This document shows, one piece after another, positions 1-8,464 of a stretch of 64,000 nt of DNA. The stretch's first letter is position 1, and every line of letters starts with the position of its first letter. Under the pieces are notes generated by a model. The model worked only from the letters and a program-made list of their open reading frames with translations. It searched no databases and had not been told where the DNA came from. Source of the DNA: Klenkia marina (GTDB lineage Bacteria; Actinomycetota; Actinomycetes; Mycobacteriales; Geodermatophilaceae); the NCBI RefSeq assembly GCF_900101025.1, contig NZ_FMUH01000001.1, forward strand, positions 992,001-1,056,000. The letters run 5' to 3'. Position numbers and translations under genes: made by a program.

Positions 1-339
1 CTGGGTGTGCAGGTGCAGCAGCGGCTTGCGCAGCGCGTCGAGGCCGGCGATCCACATCTTGGCCGGGCTGAACGTGTGCATCCAGGTGATGACGCCGACG
101 CAGGCCTCGGTCTCGTTGGCCTCGCCCATCGCCCGGCGGATGGCGCCGGGCTCCTTGAGCACGGGCTTCCAGACGATGCGCACGGGCACCCCGGCCGCCG
201 CGTCCAGGGTCTCGGCGACCCGGCGCGACTGGTCGGCGACCTGCTGCAGGGTCTCCTCGCCGTAGAGCTCCTGGCTGCCGGTGAGGAACCAGACCTCCTG
301 GCCGGGGAACGGGGACTCGCTGGTCATCTCGCTGCTCAC
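1..339 (-). CDS. araA: L-arabinose isomerase, N-terminal part (runs off the left edge)
   Basis: The enzyme interconverts L-arabinose and L-ribulose in the cytoplasm, the first step of arabinose use. Only the first 113 codons are inside the window. The visible part has the family's N-terminal signature: [13 protein letters not shown] near residues 15-27, and [20 protein letters not shown] followed by PLLHLHTQ at the cut end. The start is taken as the GTG whose GTGA overlaps the araD stop by 4 bases, implying translational coupling; an in-frame ATG 12 bases downstream is the alternative. It is the last gene of the araB-araD-araA unit. Identification is firm; the C-terminal catalytic residues lie outside the window. 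Confidence 0.95.
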   Translation of the reverse strand, partial: MSSEMTSESPFPGQEVWFLTGSQELYGEETLQQVADQSRRVAETLDAAAGVPVRIVWKPVLKEPGAIRRAMGEANETEACVGVITWMHTFSPAKMWIAGLDALRKPLLHLHTQ

Positions 340-1052
340 TTCTGTCCGTAGACGTTCTGGTAGCGCTCGTACAGCGCGTCGATGTCGGCCTGGGCGATCG
401 GGACCGGCTCGCCCAGCTGCCGGGAGACGTGCACCGTGCGGGCGACGTCCTCGGCCATGACGGCGGCCTTGACGGCGGCCTTGGCGCTCTTCCCGATGGT
501 GAAGACGCCGTGGTTCTGCATGAACACCGCCGGCGAGCGGTGGCCGGTGAGCGTCTCGACGATGCCGCGGCCGATCGAGTCGTCGCCGATGAGGGCGAAC
601 GGGCCGATCGGGATGGGCCCGCCGAACTCGTCGGCCATCGCGGTCAGCACGCAGGGCACCGGCTCAGCCCGGGCGGCCCAGGCCGCGGCGTAGGTGCTGT
701 GGGTGTGCACCTGACCGTTGACCTCGGGCATGTTCCGGTAGACGTAGGCGTGCGCGTCGGTGTCGCTCGAGGGGGCCCGGACGCCGTCGACGGCCTTGCC
801 GTCGAGGTCGCAGACGGTGATGCCCTCCCAGGTCATGCCGTCGTACTCGACGCCGCTGCCCTTGATGACGAAGAGGTCCTCGCCGGGCACGCGCTCGCTC
901 ACGTTGCCGGCGGTCCAGGTGACCAGGGCGTTGGTCACCAGCAACGCGTGCAGCGCGGCGACGTGCTCGCGCTGCTCGCGGTGGGTGCCGCGCTCCTCGG
1001 TGGCGGCCTGCCGCACCGTCAACCGGGTGGGGGTGTCACATCCCGAGCACAT
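336..1052 (-). CDS. araD: L-ribulose-5-phosphate 4-epimerase
   Basis: This class II aldolase-fold enzyme converts L-ribulose 5-phosphate to D-xylulose 5-phosphate, feeding arabinose into the pentose phosphate pathway. The 238-residue protein has the usual family length. It shows TAGNVSER (phosphate loop), the metal-binding HTHS, a later His in [10 protein letters not shown], and the C-terminal Tyr-rich YERYQNVYG that supplies the catalytic tyrosine in characterised homologues. I chose the ATG because GAGGAG sits 7 bases upstream, inside the end of araB; this gives a 17-base overlap with araB. A GTG 36 bases downstream would give 226 residues and is the main alternative. The gene overlaps araA by 4 bases. 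Confidence 0.93.
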   Translation of the reverse strand: MCSGCDTPTRLTVRQAATEERGTHREQREHVAALHALLVTNALVTWTAGNVSERVPGEDLFVIKGSGVEYDGMTWEGITVCDLDGKAVDGVRAPSSDTDAHAYVYRNMPEVNGQVHTHSTYAAAWAARAEPVPCVLTAMADEFGGPIPIGPFALIGDDSIGRGIVETLTGHRSPAVFMQNHGVFTIGKSAKAAVKAAVMAEDVARTVHVSRQLGEPVPIAQADIDALYERYQNVYGQK

Positions 1053-2802
1053 CGGACTGCTCCTCGATCGCAGGGGCCTCGACCTCGGGGGCGACCGGGG
1101 TCGACGTGGTGGGCGCACCGCCGGCCCGGCGGGCGGCGGCGTCGCGGCGCAGGGCGCGCAGCCGGTGCAGGACGTCGTTGCCGCCCCCCGGCTGCCCTTC
1201 GCCCCGCCCGAAGAAGTCGTGCAGACGCTTGTACTCCGCGAACAGCACGTCGTAGCGGTCGGCGCGCTCGTCGTCGGGGGTGTAGACCCCGCGCAGCACC
1301 TTGCCCATGGCCCGCGAGGCGGCCGGGACGTCGGCGTGGGCACCCGCGGCGACGGCCGCGTGGATCGCCGAGCCCAGCGCCGGCCCCTGCTCGGAGTCGA
1401 TCGTCGACAGCGGTCGGCGGCAGATGTCGGAGTACAGCTGCATGAGGAACTGGTTCTTCAGCAGCCCGCCGGCCACCACCAGCTCGGTCACCGGCACGCC
1501 CGAGCCCTCGAAGGCCTCGATGATCGTGCGGGTGCCGAAGGCGGTGGCCTCGAGCAGGGCCCGGTAGGTGTCCTCGGGGCGGGTGGCCAGCGTCTGGCCC
1601 AGCACGACACCCGAGAGCTCGGCGTCGACCAGCACGGAGCGGTTGCCGTTGTGCCAGTCGAGTGCAACGAGGCCGTGCTCGCCGACCTCATGCTGGGCGG
1701 CGAGCTCGGTGAGCAGCTGGTGCACGCTGATGCCGCGCTCGCCGGCGGCCTGCACGTAGGCCGGGGGCACGGAGGTGTCGACGAACCAGCCGAAGATGTC
1801 GCCGACGCCGCTCTGCCCGGCCTCGTAGCCGTAGCGCCCGGCGGTGATGCCGCCCTCGACGACGCCGCACATGCCCGGGACCTCGGCGAGGGTCTCGCCG
1901 TTCATGACGTGGCAGGTCGAGGTGCCCATGATGGCGACCATCTGGCCCGGCTCGATGGCCTGCGCGGCGGGGGCGGTGACGTGCGCGTCGACGTTGCCGA
2001 CCGCGACCGCAATGCCCTCGGGCAGCCCGGTCCACTGCGCCGCCTGGGGGGTCAGCCCGCCCGCGCGCTCGCCCAGCTCGCCGATGCGGTGGTCCAGCTT
2101 GTCCTCGACGAACCCGGCGAACTCGGGGTTCAGCGCGGCCAGGTAGTCACGGGAGGGGTAGCCGCCGTCCTGCCGGATGCCCTTGTAGCCGGCGGTGCAG
2201 GCATTGCGGACGTACTCGCCGCACAGCTGCCAGACGATCCAGTCGGCGGCCTCGACCCAGTGGTCCATCGCGGCGTAGACCTCGGGGTCCTCCTCCAGCA
2301 GCTGGAGGCCCTTGGCGAACTCCCACTCGCTGGAGATCAGCCCGCCGTAGCGCGGCAGCCACGCCTCGCCGCGCTGGTGAGCCAGCGCGTTGATGCGGTC
2401 GGCGTGCGGCTGGGCGGCGTGGTGCTTCCACAGCTTGACGAAGGCGTGCTTGCGGTCGGCGAACTCGGGGAGCTCGCAGAGCGGGGTGCCGTCGGCCGTG
2501 GTCGGCACCATCGTGCAGGCGGTGAAGTCCGTGGCGATGCCGATGACGTCGGCGGGGTCGACACCGGAGTCGCGGACGGCGGCCGGCACTGCGGTGCGCA
2601 GCACGTCGACGTAGTCGCTGGGCACCTGCAGCGCCCAGTCCGGGGGCAGGACCTCACCGGTGCCGGGCAGTTCGCGGTCGACCACCGCGTGCGGGTAGGC
2701 GTGGGTGGCACTGGCCAGCTCGGCACCGTCGGAGACCCGGACGACCACGGCCCGGCCCGACAGGGTGCCGTAGTCGACGCCGACCACGTACTGCTCGCTC
2801 AT
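1036..2802 (-). CDS. araB: L-ribulokinase
   Basis: This FGGY-family kinase phosphorylates L-ribulose with ATP in the cytoplasm. The 588-residue product starts with the FGGY nucleotide-binding segment (GVDYGTLSGRAVV, about residues 7-19). It keeps the C-terminal FGGY motif VVAGGLLKNQFLMQLYSDI. The last roughly 45 residues are an Ala/Pro-rich tail beyond the kinase fold. The ATG was chosen over one 12 bases upstream because it leaves MSEQYVVGVDYG, typical of the family, and has GGAGGA just upstream. Its own promoter and a perfect LacI-type operator lie in the gap before it, so araBDA can be controlled separately from the transporter genes further upstream on the same strand. Confidence 0.95.
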   Translation of the reverse strand: MSEQYVVGVDYGTLSGRAVVVRVSDGAELASATHAYPHAVVDRELPGTGEVLPPDWALQVPSDYVDVLRTAVPAAVRDSGVDPADVIGIATDFTACTMVPTTADGTPLCELPEFADRKHAFVKLWKHHAAQPHADRINALAHQRGEAWLPRYGGLISSEWEFAKGLQLLEEDPEVYAAMDHWVEAADWIVWQLCGEYVRNACTAGYKGIRQDGGYPSRDYLAALNPEFAGFVEDKLDHRIGELGERAGGLTPQAAQWTGLPEGIAVAVGNVDAHVTAPAAQAIEPGQMVAIMGTSTCHVMNGETLAEVPGMCGVVEGGITAGRYGYEAGQSGVGDIFGWFVDTSVPPAYVQAAGERGISVHQLLTELAAQHEVGEHGLVALDWHNGNRSVLVDAELSGVVLGQTLATRPEDTYRALLEATAFGTRTIIEAFEGSGVPVTELVVAGGLLKNQFLMQLYSDICRRPLSTIDSEQGPALGSAIHAAVAAGAHADVPAASRAMGKVLRGVYTPDDERADRYDVLFAEYKRLHDFFGRGEGQPGGGNDVLHRLRALRRDAAARRAGGAPTTSTPVAPEVEAPAIEEQSDVLGM

Positions 2803-2853
2803 GCATTCCTCCAAGGCCCGCGCCGCTGCCGTGCGGCCGCCGGGGATCGCCGT

Positions 2854-2882
2854 ATGTTAGCGCTAACAAGAGTGGTTGGGAA
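2854..2882 (-). promoter_or_regulatory. Putative araBDA promoter
   Basis: Read on the minus strand, TTCCCA (2882-2877) and TAACAT (2859-2854) are separated by 17 bases. Each matches 4 of 6 bases of the sigma-70-type consensus. The -10 element lies inside the operator at 2855-2868, so repressor binding would block polymerase. The site is about 50 bases upstream of the araB start. This is inferred from sequence only. Confidence 0.5.
2855..2868. promoter_or_regulatory. LacI-family operator before araB (perfect palindrome)
   Basis: TGTTAGCGCTAACA is a perfect 14-bp palindrome with the central CG typical of LacI-family operators, and it is AT-rich for this genome. It covers the predicted -10 element of araBDA. 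Near-identical sites occur at 8122-8135 and 8137-8150 in front of the sugar ABC transporter, and a LacI-type regulator gene lies between the two units. That makes a shared arabinose regulon the natural reading. Confidence 0.8.
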
Positions 2883-2899
2883 CACATGCCCCAGCAGGA

Positions 2900-3937
2900 T
2901 CACCCCGGCGGTGCGCCGGTCGACCCGCGCACCAGCAGCCGCGGCTCGACCAGGTCGGGGCACGTGTCCGCGCCGGCCAACCGGGCCAGCACGAGCTGGA
3001 CCCCGCGCCGCCCCAGCTCGTCGAAGTCCTGGCGCACCGTGGTCAGCGGCGGGCTGAAGTAGGGCGCCTCGGGGACGTCGTCGAACCCGACCACGCTCAC
3101 GTCGCCGGGCACCGCCAGCCCCCGCTCACGCAGGGCCACCATGAGGCCCAGCGCCATCTGGTCGTTGGCCACGAACACCGCCGTCAGCTGCTCGCCCGCG
3201 GCCACGCGGTCGGCGAGGACGAGCCCGACCTCGTACCCCGAGGCCGGCCACCAGTCCCCGTGCCACAGCTCCCCGGCCGGGGCACCGGCCTCGGCCAGCG
3301 CCTCGCGCCACCCGGCCAGCCGGCGGGCCGACTCGACGGAGTTCTCGGGGCCGGAGAGGTGGTGCACGGTGGGGTGCCCGAGGTCGAGCAGGTGCTGCAC
3401 GGCCAGCCGGGCGCCGGCCTCCTGTCCGACCGTGACGGTCGGGCCGAGCCCCTCACCGCCCATCTGCACGGCCACCACGGGCACGAGCGGGTCCAGCAGC
3501 TCGAGCGCCTCGACGGCGCGGAGGTCGGCGATGTGCATGACCACGGCGTCCACGGACTGCCCGACGAACCGGTCGACGGCGTCCTGGATGGCGGCGGTGT
3601 CGGCCCGGTCGAGGATGGTGACCGACAGCGAGTAGCCGGCGCCCCGGGCGGCCTGCTCCAGGCCGATCATCGTCTGCGCCGGGCCGTACTGGTTGACGTC
3701 GATCGTGACCAGGCCGATGGTCCGGGAGGACCCGGTCACCAGCGCCCGCGCCGCGGCGTTCGGCCGGTAGCCCAGCTCCTCGATCGCCCGCTGCACGCGG
3801 GCCCGGGTCAGCGGCGCCACGTTGGGGTGCCCGTTGACCACCCGGGACACCGTCTGGTGCGACACCCCCGCGCGGGCGGCGACGTCGCTCATGACGAGCG
3901 GGCGGGCCGGGGCGGACCCGGTCGTGTCGGTCGACAC
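2900..3937 (-). CDS. LacI-family transcriptional regulator of the arabinose genes (AraR-like)
   Basis: This is a probable DNA-binding repressor that senses arabinose or a derivative. The helix-turn-helix is at residues 16-42 (MSDVAARAGVSHQTVSRVVN), with the hinge-helix sequence AARAL shortly after. The remaining roughly 280 residues form the periplasmic-binding-protein-like ligand and dimer domain (motifs VGFDDVPEAPYFSPPLTTV). The GTG start has GGAGG 8 bases upstream, giving 345 residues. The gene lies 26 bases after the permease and 97 bases before araB, on the same strand. In Corynebacterium glutamicum a LacI-type AraR represses araBDA; this gene has the matching context. The effector and exact name are inferred. 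Confidence 0.9.
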   Translation of the reverse strand: MSTDTTGSAPARPLVMSDVAARAGVSHQTVSRVVNGHPNVAPLTRARVQRAIEELGYRPNAAARALVTGSSRTIGLVTIDVNQYGPAQTMIGLEQAARGAGYSLSVTILDRADTAAIQDAVDRFVGQSVDAVVMHIADLRAVEALELLDPLVPVVAVQMGGEGLGPTVTVGQEAGARLAVQHLLDLGHPTVHHLSGPENSVESARRLAGWREALAEAGAPAGELWHGDWWPASGYEVGLVLADRVAAGEQLTAVFVANDQMALGLMVALRERGLAVPGDVSVVGFDDVPEAPYFSPPLTTVRQDFDELGRRGVQLVLARLAGADTCPDLVEPRLLVRGSTGAPPG

Positions 3938-3963
3938 CGCTGGATCCTCCCCGGCCCCCCGCC

Positions 3964-5229
3964 TCAGCGGCTGGAGCCGGCCCGGCGCTTGTTGTAGACG
4001 TCGAAGGCGACGGCCAGCAGCAGCACCAGGCCCTTGACCATCGACTGGATGGACTGGTCGACGCCCATGAGCTGCATGCCGTTGCTCATGACGCCGACGA
4101 GCAGACCACCGACCATGGCGCCGACGACCGTGCCCACACCACCGGTGACCGCTGCACCACCGATGAAGGCCGCAGCGATGGCGTCGAGCTCGAAGCTGTT
4201 GCCGGCGCCGGGCTGCGCACCGTTGGACCGGGAGGAGAACACGACCCCGGCCACGGCGGCCAGGAAGCCCATGTTCACGAAGATCCAGAAGTTGACGACC
4301 TTGACCTTGACGCCCGAGAGCGTCGCCGCGGCCAGGTTGCCGCCGATGGCGTAGACCTGGCGGCCGAAGACGGTGCGCTTGGTGACGACGCCGTAGACCA
4401 GGATCAGCACGGCCAGGATGACGAGCACGTAGGGCAGACCGCGGGCCGTGGCCAGCTGCCAGGCGAAGGCCATGACGACGGCCGCGACGACCACGATCTG
4501 GGCCACGAACAGCGGGAACGAGGGAACCTGCTGGTTGTAGCGGACGCGGGCCTGCCGGGTGCGGAACTGGCCGTAGGCGTAGGCCACCACGGCGATGCCG
4601 AAGATCAGCAGGGTGAACGCGTCGTAGCCGGCGCCGCCCAGCAGCCCGTTGCTGAAGCCCGAGGCGATCTTGCCGTACTCGGGGGTGAACGGGGACAGCG
4701 AGACGTTGTCGAGCACCTGCAGGGTCAGGCCGCGGAACAGCAGCATGCCGGCGAGGGTGACGATGAAGGCGGGGATGCCGACGTAGGCGACCCAGAAACC
4801 GTGCCAGGCGCCGATCGCCAGGCCGACGGCGAGCGCGGCGAGCACGCCGACCCACCACGGCTGGTCGTGCCGGATGACCAGCACGGCCGACACCGCACCG
4901 GTCACCGCCACCACGGAGCCCACCGACAGGTCGATGTGCCCGGCGATGATCACGATGACCATGCCGATGGCCAGGATCAGGATGTAGGAGTACTGCAGGA
5001 CGATGTTCGTGATGTTGCCCGGCGACAGCGACGTGCCACCGGTGAGGATCGCGAACAGCGCGACCACCACGACGAACGCGATGTAGATGCCGCTCGTGCG
5101 CAGGTTGCGGGTCATCAGCGTGCGGATGTCGCTGGTGCCGACGCCGAGCGCGGCGGCCGGCGCGACGTCCTTGGCCTGGGTGGCGTCCTCCGCCTGGGGC
5201 TCCGAGGTGGGGCCGACGCTGCGCGTCAT
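3964..5229 (-). CDS. mmsB: Multiple-monosaccharide ABC transporter permease
   Basis: This integral membrane subunit belongs to the ribose/xylose/arabinose-type (BPD_transp_2) importers. The 421-residue protein has a polar N-terminal tail of about 45 residues and then roughly ten hydrophobic segments (for example [15 protein letters not shown] and [20 protein letters not shown]). [10 protein letters not shown] and the later [20 protein letters not shown] are characteristic of this permease family. Its ATG overlaps the ATPase stop by 4 bases (ATGA), so the two are translationally coupled. Substrate is inferred as L-arabinose or related sugars from the linked araBDA genes and shared operator. 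Confidence 0.92.
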   Translation of the reverse strand: MTRSVGPTSEPQAEDATQAKDVAPAAALGVGTSDIRTLMTRNLRTSGIYIAFVVVVALFAILTGGTSLSPGNITNIVLQYSYILILAIGMVIVIIAGHIDLSVGSVVAVTGAVSAVLVIRHDQPWWVGVLAALAVGLAIGAWHGFWVAYVGIPAFIVTLAGMLLFRGLTLQVLDNVSLSPFTPEYGKIASGFSNGLLGGAGYDAFTLLIFGIAVVAYAYGQFRTRQARVRYNQQVPSFPLFVAQIVVVAAVVMAFAWQLATARGLPYVLVILAVLILVYGVVTKRTVFGRQVYAIGGNLAAATLSGVKVKVVNFWIFVNMGFLAAVAGVVFSSRSNGAQPGAGNSFELDAIAAAFIGGAAVTGGVGTVVGAMVGGLLVGVMSNGMQLMGVDQSIQSMVKGLVLLLAVAFDVYNKRRAGSSR

Positions 5230-6764
5230 CCGACGAGCTCCTTCTCCTGGGTCATGAGGGTCATGAGGCGTTCCTGGTTCGCGTCCGCGACCGGCAGCTG
5301 ACCGGTGATCCGGCCCGCCGAGAGGGTGAACACCCGGTCGCAGATGCCGAGCAGCTCGGGCAGCTCGGAGCTGATGACGACGACGGCCTTGCCGGCGGCG
5401 ACCAGCTTGTTGATGATCGTGTAGATCTCGTACTTGGCGCCGACGTCGATGCCGCGGGTGGGCTCGTCGAGGATCAGCACGTCGGGGTCGGTGAGCAGCC
5501 ACTTGCTCAGCACGACCTTCTGCTGGTTGCCACCGGACAGCTTGCCCACGATCGACTTCACCGTGGGGGCCTTGATGTTCATCGACCGGCGACCCTCCTC
5601 GGCCGCCTTGGTCTCCTCGTTCGCGTCGACGAACCCCCGGGTGGACAGCTTGTCCAGCGCCGCGGCCGAGTTGTTGCGGGCGATGTCGTCGATGAGGTTC
5701 AGGCCGTACTTCTTGCGGTCCTCGGTGGCGTAGGCGATGCCGGCGTCGATGGCCTCGGCCACGTTGCGCGCGCGGGTCTCCTTGCCGTGCAGGAACAGCC
5801 GGCCCTCGACGTAGGTGCCGTAGGAGCGGCCGAAGATGCTCATGGCCAGCTCGGTGCGCCCGGCACCCATGAGGCCGGCGATGCCCACGACCTCACCGGC
5901 CCGCACGTCGAAGCTCGCGTGGTCGACGACGAGGCGGTCCTGGGTGGGGTGCTTGACGGTCCAGCCCTCGACCCGCAGCACCTCCTCGCCCGGGTGCGAC
6001 TCGCGCTCGGGGTAGTAGGAGTCCAGCGCGCGCCCGACCATGCCGCGGATGATCCGGTCGACGGTCACCTCGGGGTCGGCCATGTCGAGGGTCTCGACGG
6101 TCTGGCCGTCGCGGATGATCGTGGTGTGGTCGGCGATCGCGTCGATCTCGTTGAGCTTGTGCGAGATGATGATCGAGGTGATGCCCTGGTCCTTGAGGCC
6201 GCGGATCAGCCCGAGCAGGTGCGCCGAGTCGGTGTCGTTGAGCGCCGCGGTGGGCTCGTCGAGGATGAGCAGCTTGACGTCCTTGGAGAGCGCCTTGGCG
6301 ATCTCGACCAGCTGCTGCTTGCCGACGCCGAGCTGGCCCACCGGCGTGGTGGGGTTCTCGTCCAGACCGACCGAGCGCAGCAGCTTGTCGGCCTCGGCGT
6401 TGGCCAGGTTCCAGTCGATGAGGCCCAGGCGGCCGCGCTTCTCGCTGCCCAGGAAGATGTTCTCGGCGATCGAGAGGTAGGGCACCAGGGCGAGCTCCTG
6501 GTGGATGATCACGATGCCGGCGTGCTCGGAGTCGCGGATGCCCCCGAAGGACACGACCTGCCCGTCGAAGACGATCTCGCCGTCGTAGTCCCCGGCCGGG
6601 TAGACCCCGGACAGGACCTTCATGAGGGTCGACTTGCCGGCGCCGTTCTCCCCGCAGATGGCGTGCACCTCGCCGCGCTCGACGGAGAGCGTCACGTCGG
6701 AGAGCGCCTTGACGCCGGGGAAGGTCTTCGTGATGGAGCGCATCTCGAGGATGTGGTCAGCCAT
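5226..6764 (-). CDS. mmsA: Multiple-monosaccharide ABC transporter ATP-binding protein
   Basis: This double-domain ABC ATPase (512 residues) is of the XylG/GguA type and powers sugar import. The first domain has Walker [10 protein letters not shown] near residue 40 and Walker [12 protein letters not shown]. The second has a degenerate Walker A (GLMGAGRTE), the signature [16 protein letters not shown] and Walker [13 protein letters not shown]. This asymmetry is normal in the family. The ATG has GGAG four bases upstream and gives [21 protein letters not shown], the expected N-terminus. It follows the binding-protein gene across a 138-base gap containing a strong stem-loop and overlaps the permease by 4 bases. 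Confidence 0.94.
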   Translation of the reverse strand: MADHILEMRSITKTFPGVKALSDVTLSVERGEVHAICGENGAGKSTLMKVLSGVYPAGDYDGEIVFDGQVVSFGGIRDSEHAGIVIIHQELALVPYLSIAENIFLGSEKRGRLGLIDWNLANAEADKLLRSVGLDENPTTPVGQLGVGKQQLVEIAKALSKDVKLLILDEPTAALNDTDSAHLLGLIRGLKDQGITSIIISHKLNEIDAIADHTTIIRDGQTVETLDMADPEVTVDRIIRGMVGRALDSYYPERESHPGEEVLRVEGWTVKHPTQDRLVVDHASFDVRAGEVVGIAGLMGAGRTELAMSIFGRSYGTYVEGRLFLHGKETRARNVAEAIDAGIAYATEDRKKYGLNLIDDIARNNSAAALDKLSTRGFVDANEETKAAEEGRRSMNIKAPTVKSIVGKLSGGNQQKVVLSKWLLTDPDVLILDEPTRGIDVGAKYEIYTIINKLVAAGKAVVVISSELPELLGICDRVFTLSAGRITGQLPVADANQERLMTLMTQEKELVG

Positions 6765-6849
6765 GGGACTCCGTCGTCTCGCTCGTGGGGCTGTGCTGCT
6801 TCGGGGCTGTGGTGCTGTGGAGCAGGTGGTGCAGGCCGTACAGGTGGAG

Positions 6850-6889
6850 CCGGCCGGGCCCGACAGCATGCGCTGCCGGACCCGGCCGG
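6850..6889 (-). other. Stem-loop between binding-protein and ATPase genes
   Basis: Positions 6850-6867 pair with 6872-6889 around a 4-base loop, an 18-bp stem. The only two non-Watson-Crick positions become G-U wobbles in minus-strand RNA, so the structure favours the transcript made here. Such hairpins after a binding-protein gene commonly protect the upstream message or attenuate read-through, giving more binding protein than membrane complex. There is no U-tract. The function is inferred. Confidence 0.7.
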
Positions 6890-6902
6890 GTTCAGGGGTG
6901 GG

Positions 6903-8060
6903 TCAGTCGGCCTGGCCCGACTCGACCTCGGCGGCGGTGTAGTAGCCCGAGTCCACGAGGACCGACTGGATGTCGTCCTTGTAGACCGTCTCCACCGGGA
7001 GGAGGTAGGAGGGGACGACCTTGTTGCCGTTGTCGTAGGTCTCGGTGTCGTTCGCCTCGGGCTCGTCACCCTCGAGGAACGCCTTGGCGGCGGTGACGGC
7101 CTGCTCGGCCAGGTTGCGGGTGTCCTTGAAGATCGTGGAGCTCTGGACACCCTGGTTGATCAGCGCGACCGAGGCGATCTCGGCGTCCTGACCGGTCACG
7201 ACCGGCAGCGGCTTGGGGGTCGAGGCCAGGTCGGGGCCGTAGCCGGCGTTCTGCAGGGCGGTGATGATGCCGCGCGAGATGCCGTCGTAGGGCGACAGGA
7301 CACCGTTGAGCACGGTGCCGTTGTTGTACGACCCGGTCAGCAGGGTCTCCATGCGCGACTGGGCGGTCTCCTGCTGCCAGCGCAGCGTGGCGGCCTGCTC
7401 GATGTCGGTCTGGCCCGAGGGGACGACGAGCGTGCCGTCATCGATCAGGGGCTGGAGCACGTCCATCGCGCCGTTGAAGAAGAAGAACGCGTTGTTGTCG
7501 TCGAGCGAACCGGCGAACAGCTCGATGTTGAACGGGCCGGTGGCCGTGCCCTCGCCGCCGTCGGCGGTCTTGAGGCCCAGGCCCACGAGCAGGGCGTTGG
7601 CCTGCGCCTGGCCGACCGCGAAGTTGTCGAACGTGACGTAGAAGTCGATGTTGTCCGTGTCGCGGATCAGGCGGTCGTAGGAGATGACCGGGATGTTCGA
7701 GTCGGCCGCGGCCTGCAGCTGGCTCGAGAGGGCCGTGCCGTCGATCGCGGCGACGATGAGCAGGTCGGCACCCTCGGTGACCATCTGGTCGATCTGCTGC
7801 TGCTGGGTGGGGATGTCGTCGTTGGCGTACTGGAGGTCGACCTGGTAGCCGGCGTCCTCGAGCTGCGACTTGACGTTGTTGCCGTCGGCGATCCACCGCT
7901 CGGAGGTCTGGGTGGGCATGGCCACGCCGATGGTGAGGTCCGCGGGGTCGGCGTTGGCGGTGTCGTTGCCGCCGCCGCTGCCGGCGCCGCCGCCACCACA
8001 GGCGGTCAGACCGATCGCGGCCACCGCACCGATCGCGGCAAACCTGAGCTTCTTGCTCAC
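6903..8060 (-). CDS. chvE: ChvE-type sugar-binding lipoprotein of the ABC importer
   Basis: This extracytoplasmic lipoprotein captures monosaccharide for the mmsA/mmsB complex. It is 385 residues, with a lipoprotein signal peptide ending in the lipobox LTAC followed by a Gly/Ser/Asn linker. The fold is a type I periplasmic binding protein (IGVAMPTQTSERWIADG, LLIVAAIDGTALSSQL, VVTGQDAEIASVALINQG). The GTG start has AAGGAG five bases upstream. It is the first gene of the unit, with two adjacent LacI-type operators upstream. ChvE-type proteins bind arabinose, galactose, glucose or xylose; the exact ligand here is inferred from araBDA. Confidence 0.92.
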   Translation of the reverse strand: MSKKLRFAAIGAVAAIGLTACGGGGAGSGGGNDTANADPADLTIGVAMPTQTSERWIADGNNVKSQLEDAGYQVDLQYANDDIPTQQQQIDQMVTEGADLLIVAAIDGTALSSQLQAAADSNIPVISYDRLIRDTDNIDFYVTFDNFAVGQAQANALLVGLGLKTADGGEGTATGPFNIELFAGSLDDNNAFFFFNGAMDVLQPLIDDGTLVVPSGQTDIEQAATLRWQQETAQSRMETLLTGSYNNGTVLNGVLSPYDGISRGIITALQNAGYGPDLASTPKPLPVVTGQDAEIASVALINQGVQSSTIFKDTRNLAEQAVTAAKAFLEGDEPEANDTETYDNGNKVVPSYLLPVETVYKDDIQSVLVDSGYYTAAEVESGQAD

Positions 8061-8121
8061 TGGAACTCCTTCACGAGACGACTGCCCGCCGGACACATCT
8101 CGGCGCTCAGGCCCGCAGCTG

Positions 8122-8135
8122 TGCGAGCGCTCACA
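8122..8135. promoter_or_regulatory. Second LacI-type operator half of a tandem pair
   Basis: TGCGAGCGCTCACA is a 14-bp dyad with 6 of 7 base pairs symmetric and the same central CG as the araB operator. It is separated by one base from the site at 8137-8150, so centres are 15 bp apart. That spacing would let two repressor dimers bind on opposite faces of the helix or compete. Confidence 0.5.
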
Positions 8136-8136
8136 T

Positions 8137-8150
8137 TGTGAACGCTAACA
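8137..8150. promoter_or_regulatory. LacI-family operator before the sugar transporter genes
   Basis: TGTGAACGCTAACA matches the perfect araB operator TGTTAGCGCTAACA at 12 of 14 positions; flanking T and A extend the match. It lies about 77 bases upstream of the binding-protein start, just downstream of the TTGACT -35-like element, where a bound repressor would block initiation. Confidence 0.7.
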
Positions 8151-8464
8151 ACCGGGGTGAGTCAAGCGGTTCCCGGCCCTGGGCGGTCACGTTCTCGTAA
8201 CGAAGCCGACATCTCCTCATGCGTCTTGATCGACCCGGATCGGCCCGGACGAGCTCTGGTCTGCCGGCTGACCTGCACGCAGCATCCGGGCGCGGTGCAA
8301 ACGGGCCGAACCGGGCCAACGCCCGACCCGGCCGCACCAGGGACCCCACCCGTCGGGGTCAGGCGGGCCCGCGCCGGGTGTCACCCGCACCGTTCCGTGC
8401 CGATGGACGAGGACCGGTCCACGCCGATCCCCGAGCGGTCGACCGAGCACCCAGACGAGGACCC

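Larger units (their letters stand above)
8061..8464. other. 404-bp divergent intergenic region
   Basis: It separates the minus-strand sugar transporter from the plus-strand diguanylate cyclase. The left half has a TTGACT -35-like hexamer (8165-8160, minus strand) followed by two adjacent LacI-type operators that would cover the -10 region. The right half (about 8220-8400) is open in several frames, but the translations are low-complexity Arg/Pro/Gly and do not look coding. A 21-codon open frame (8403-8468) overlaps the start of the cyclase. Confidence 0.6.

Noticed and set aside
8219-8464. N-terminal extension of the diguanylate cyclase
   Set aside because: The extra 82 codons are Arg/Pro/Gly-rich without structure, while the GTG at 8465 has an adjacent ribosome site.
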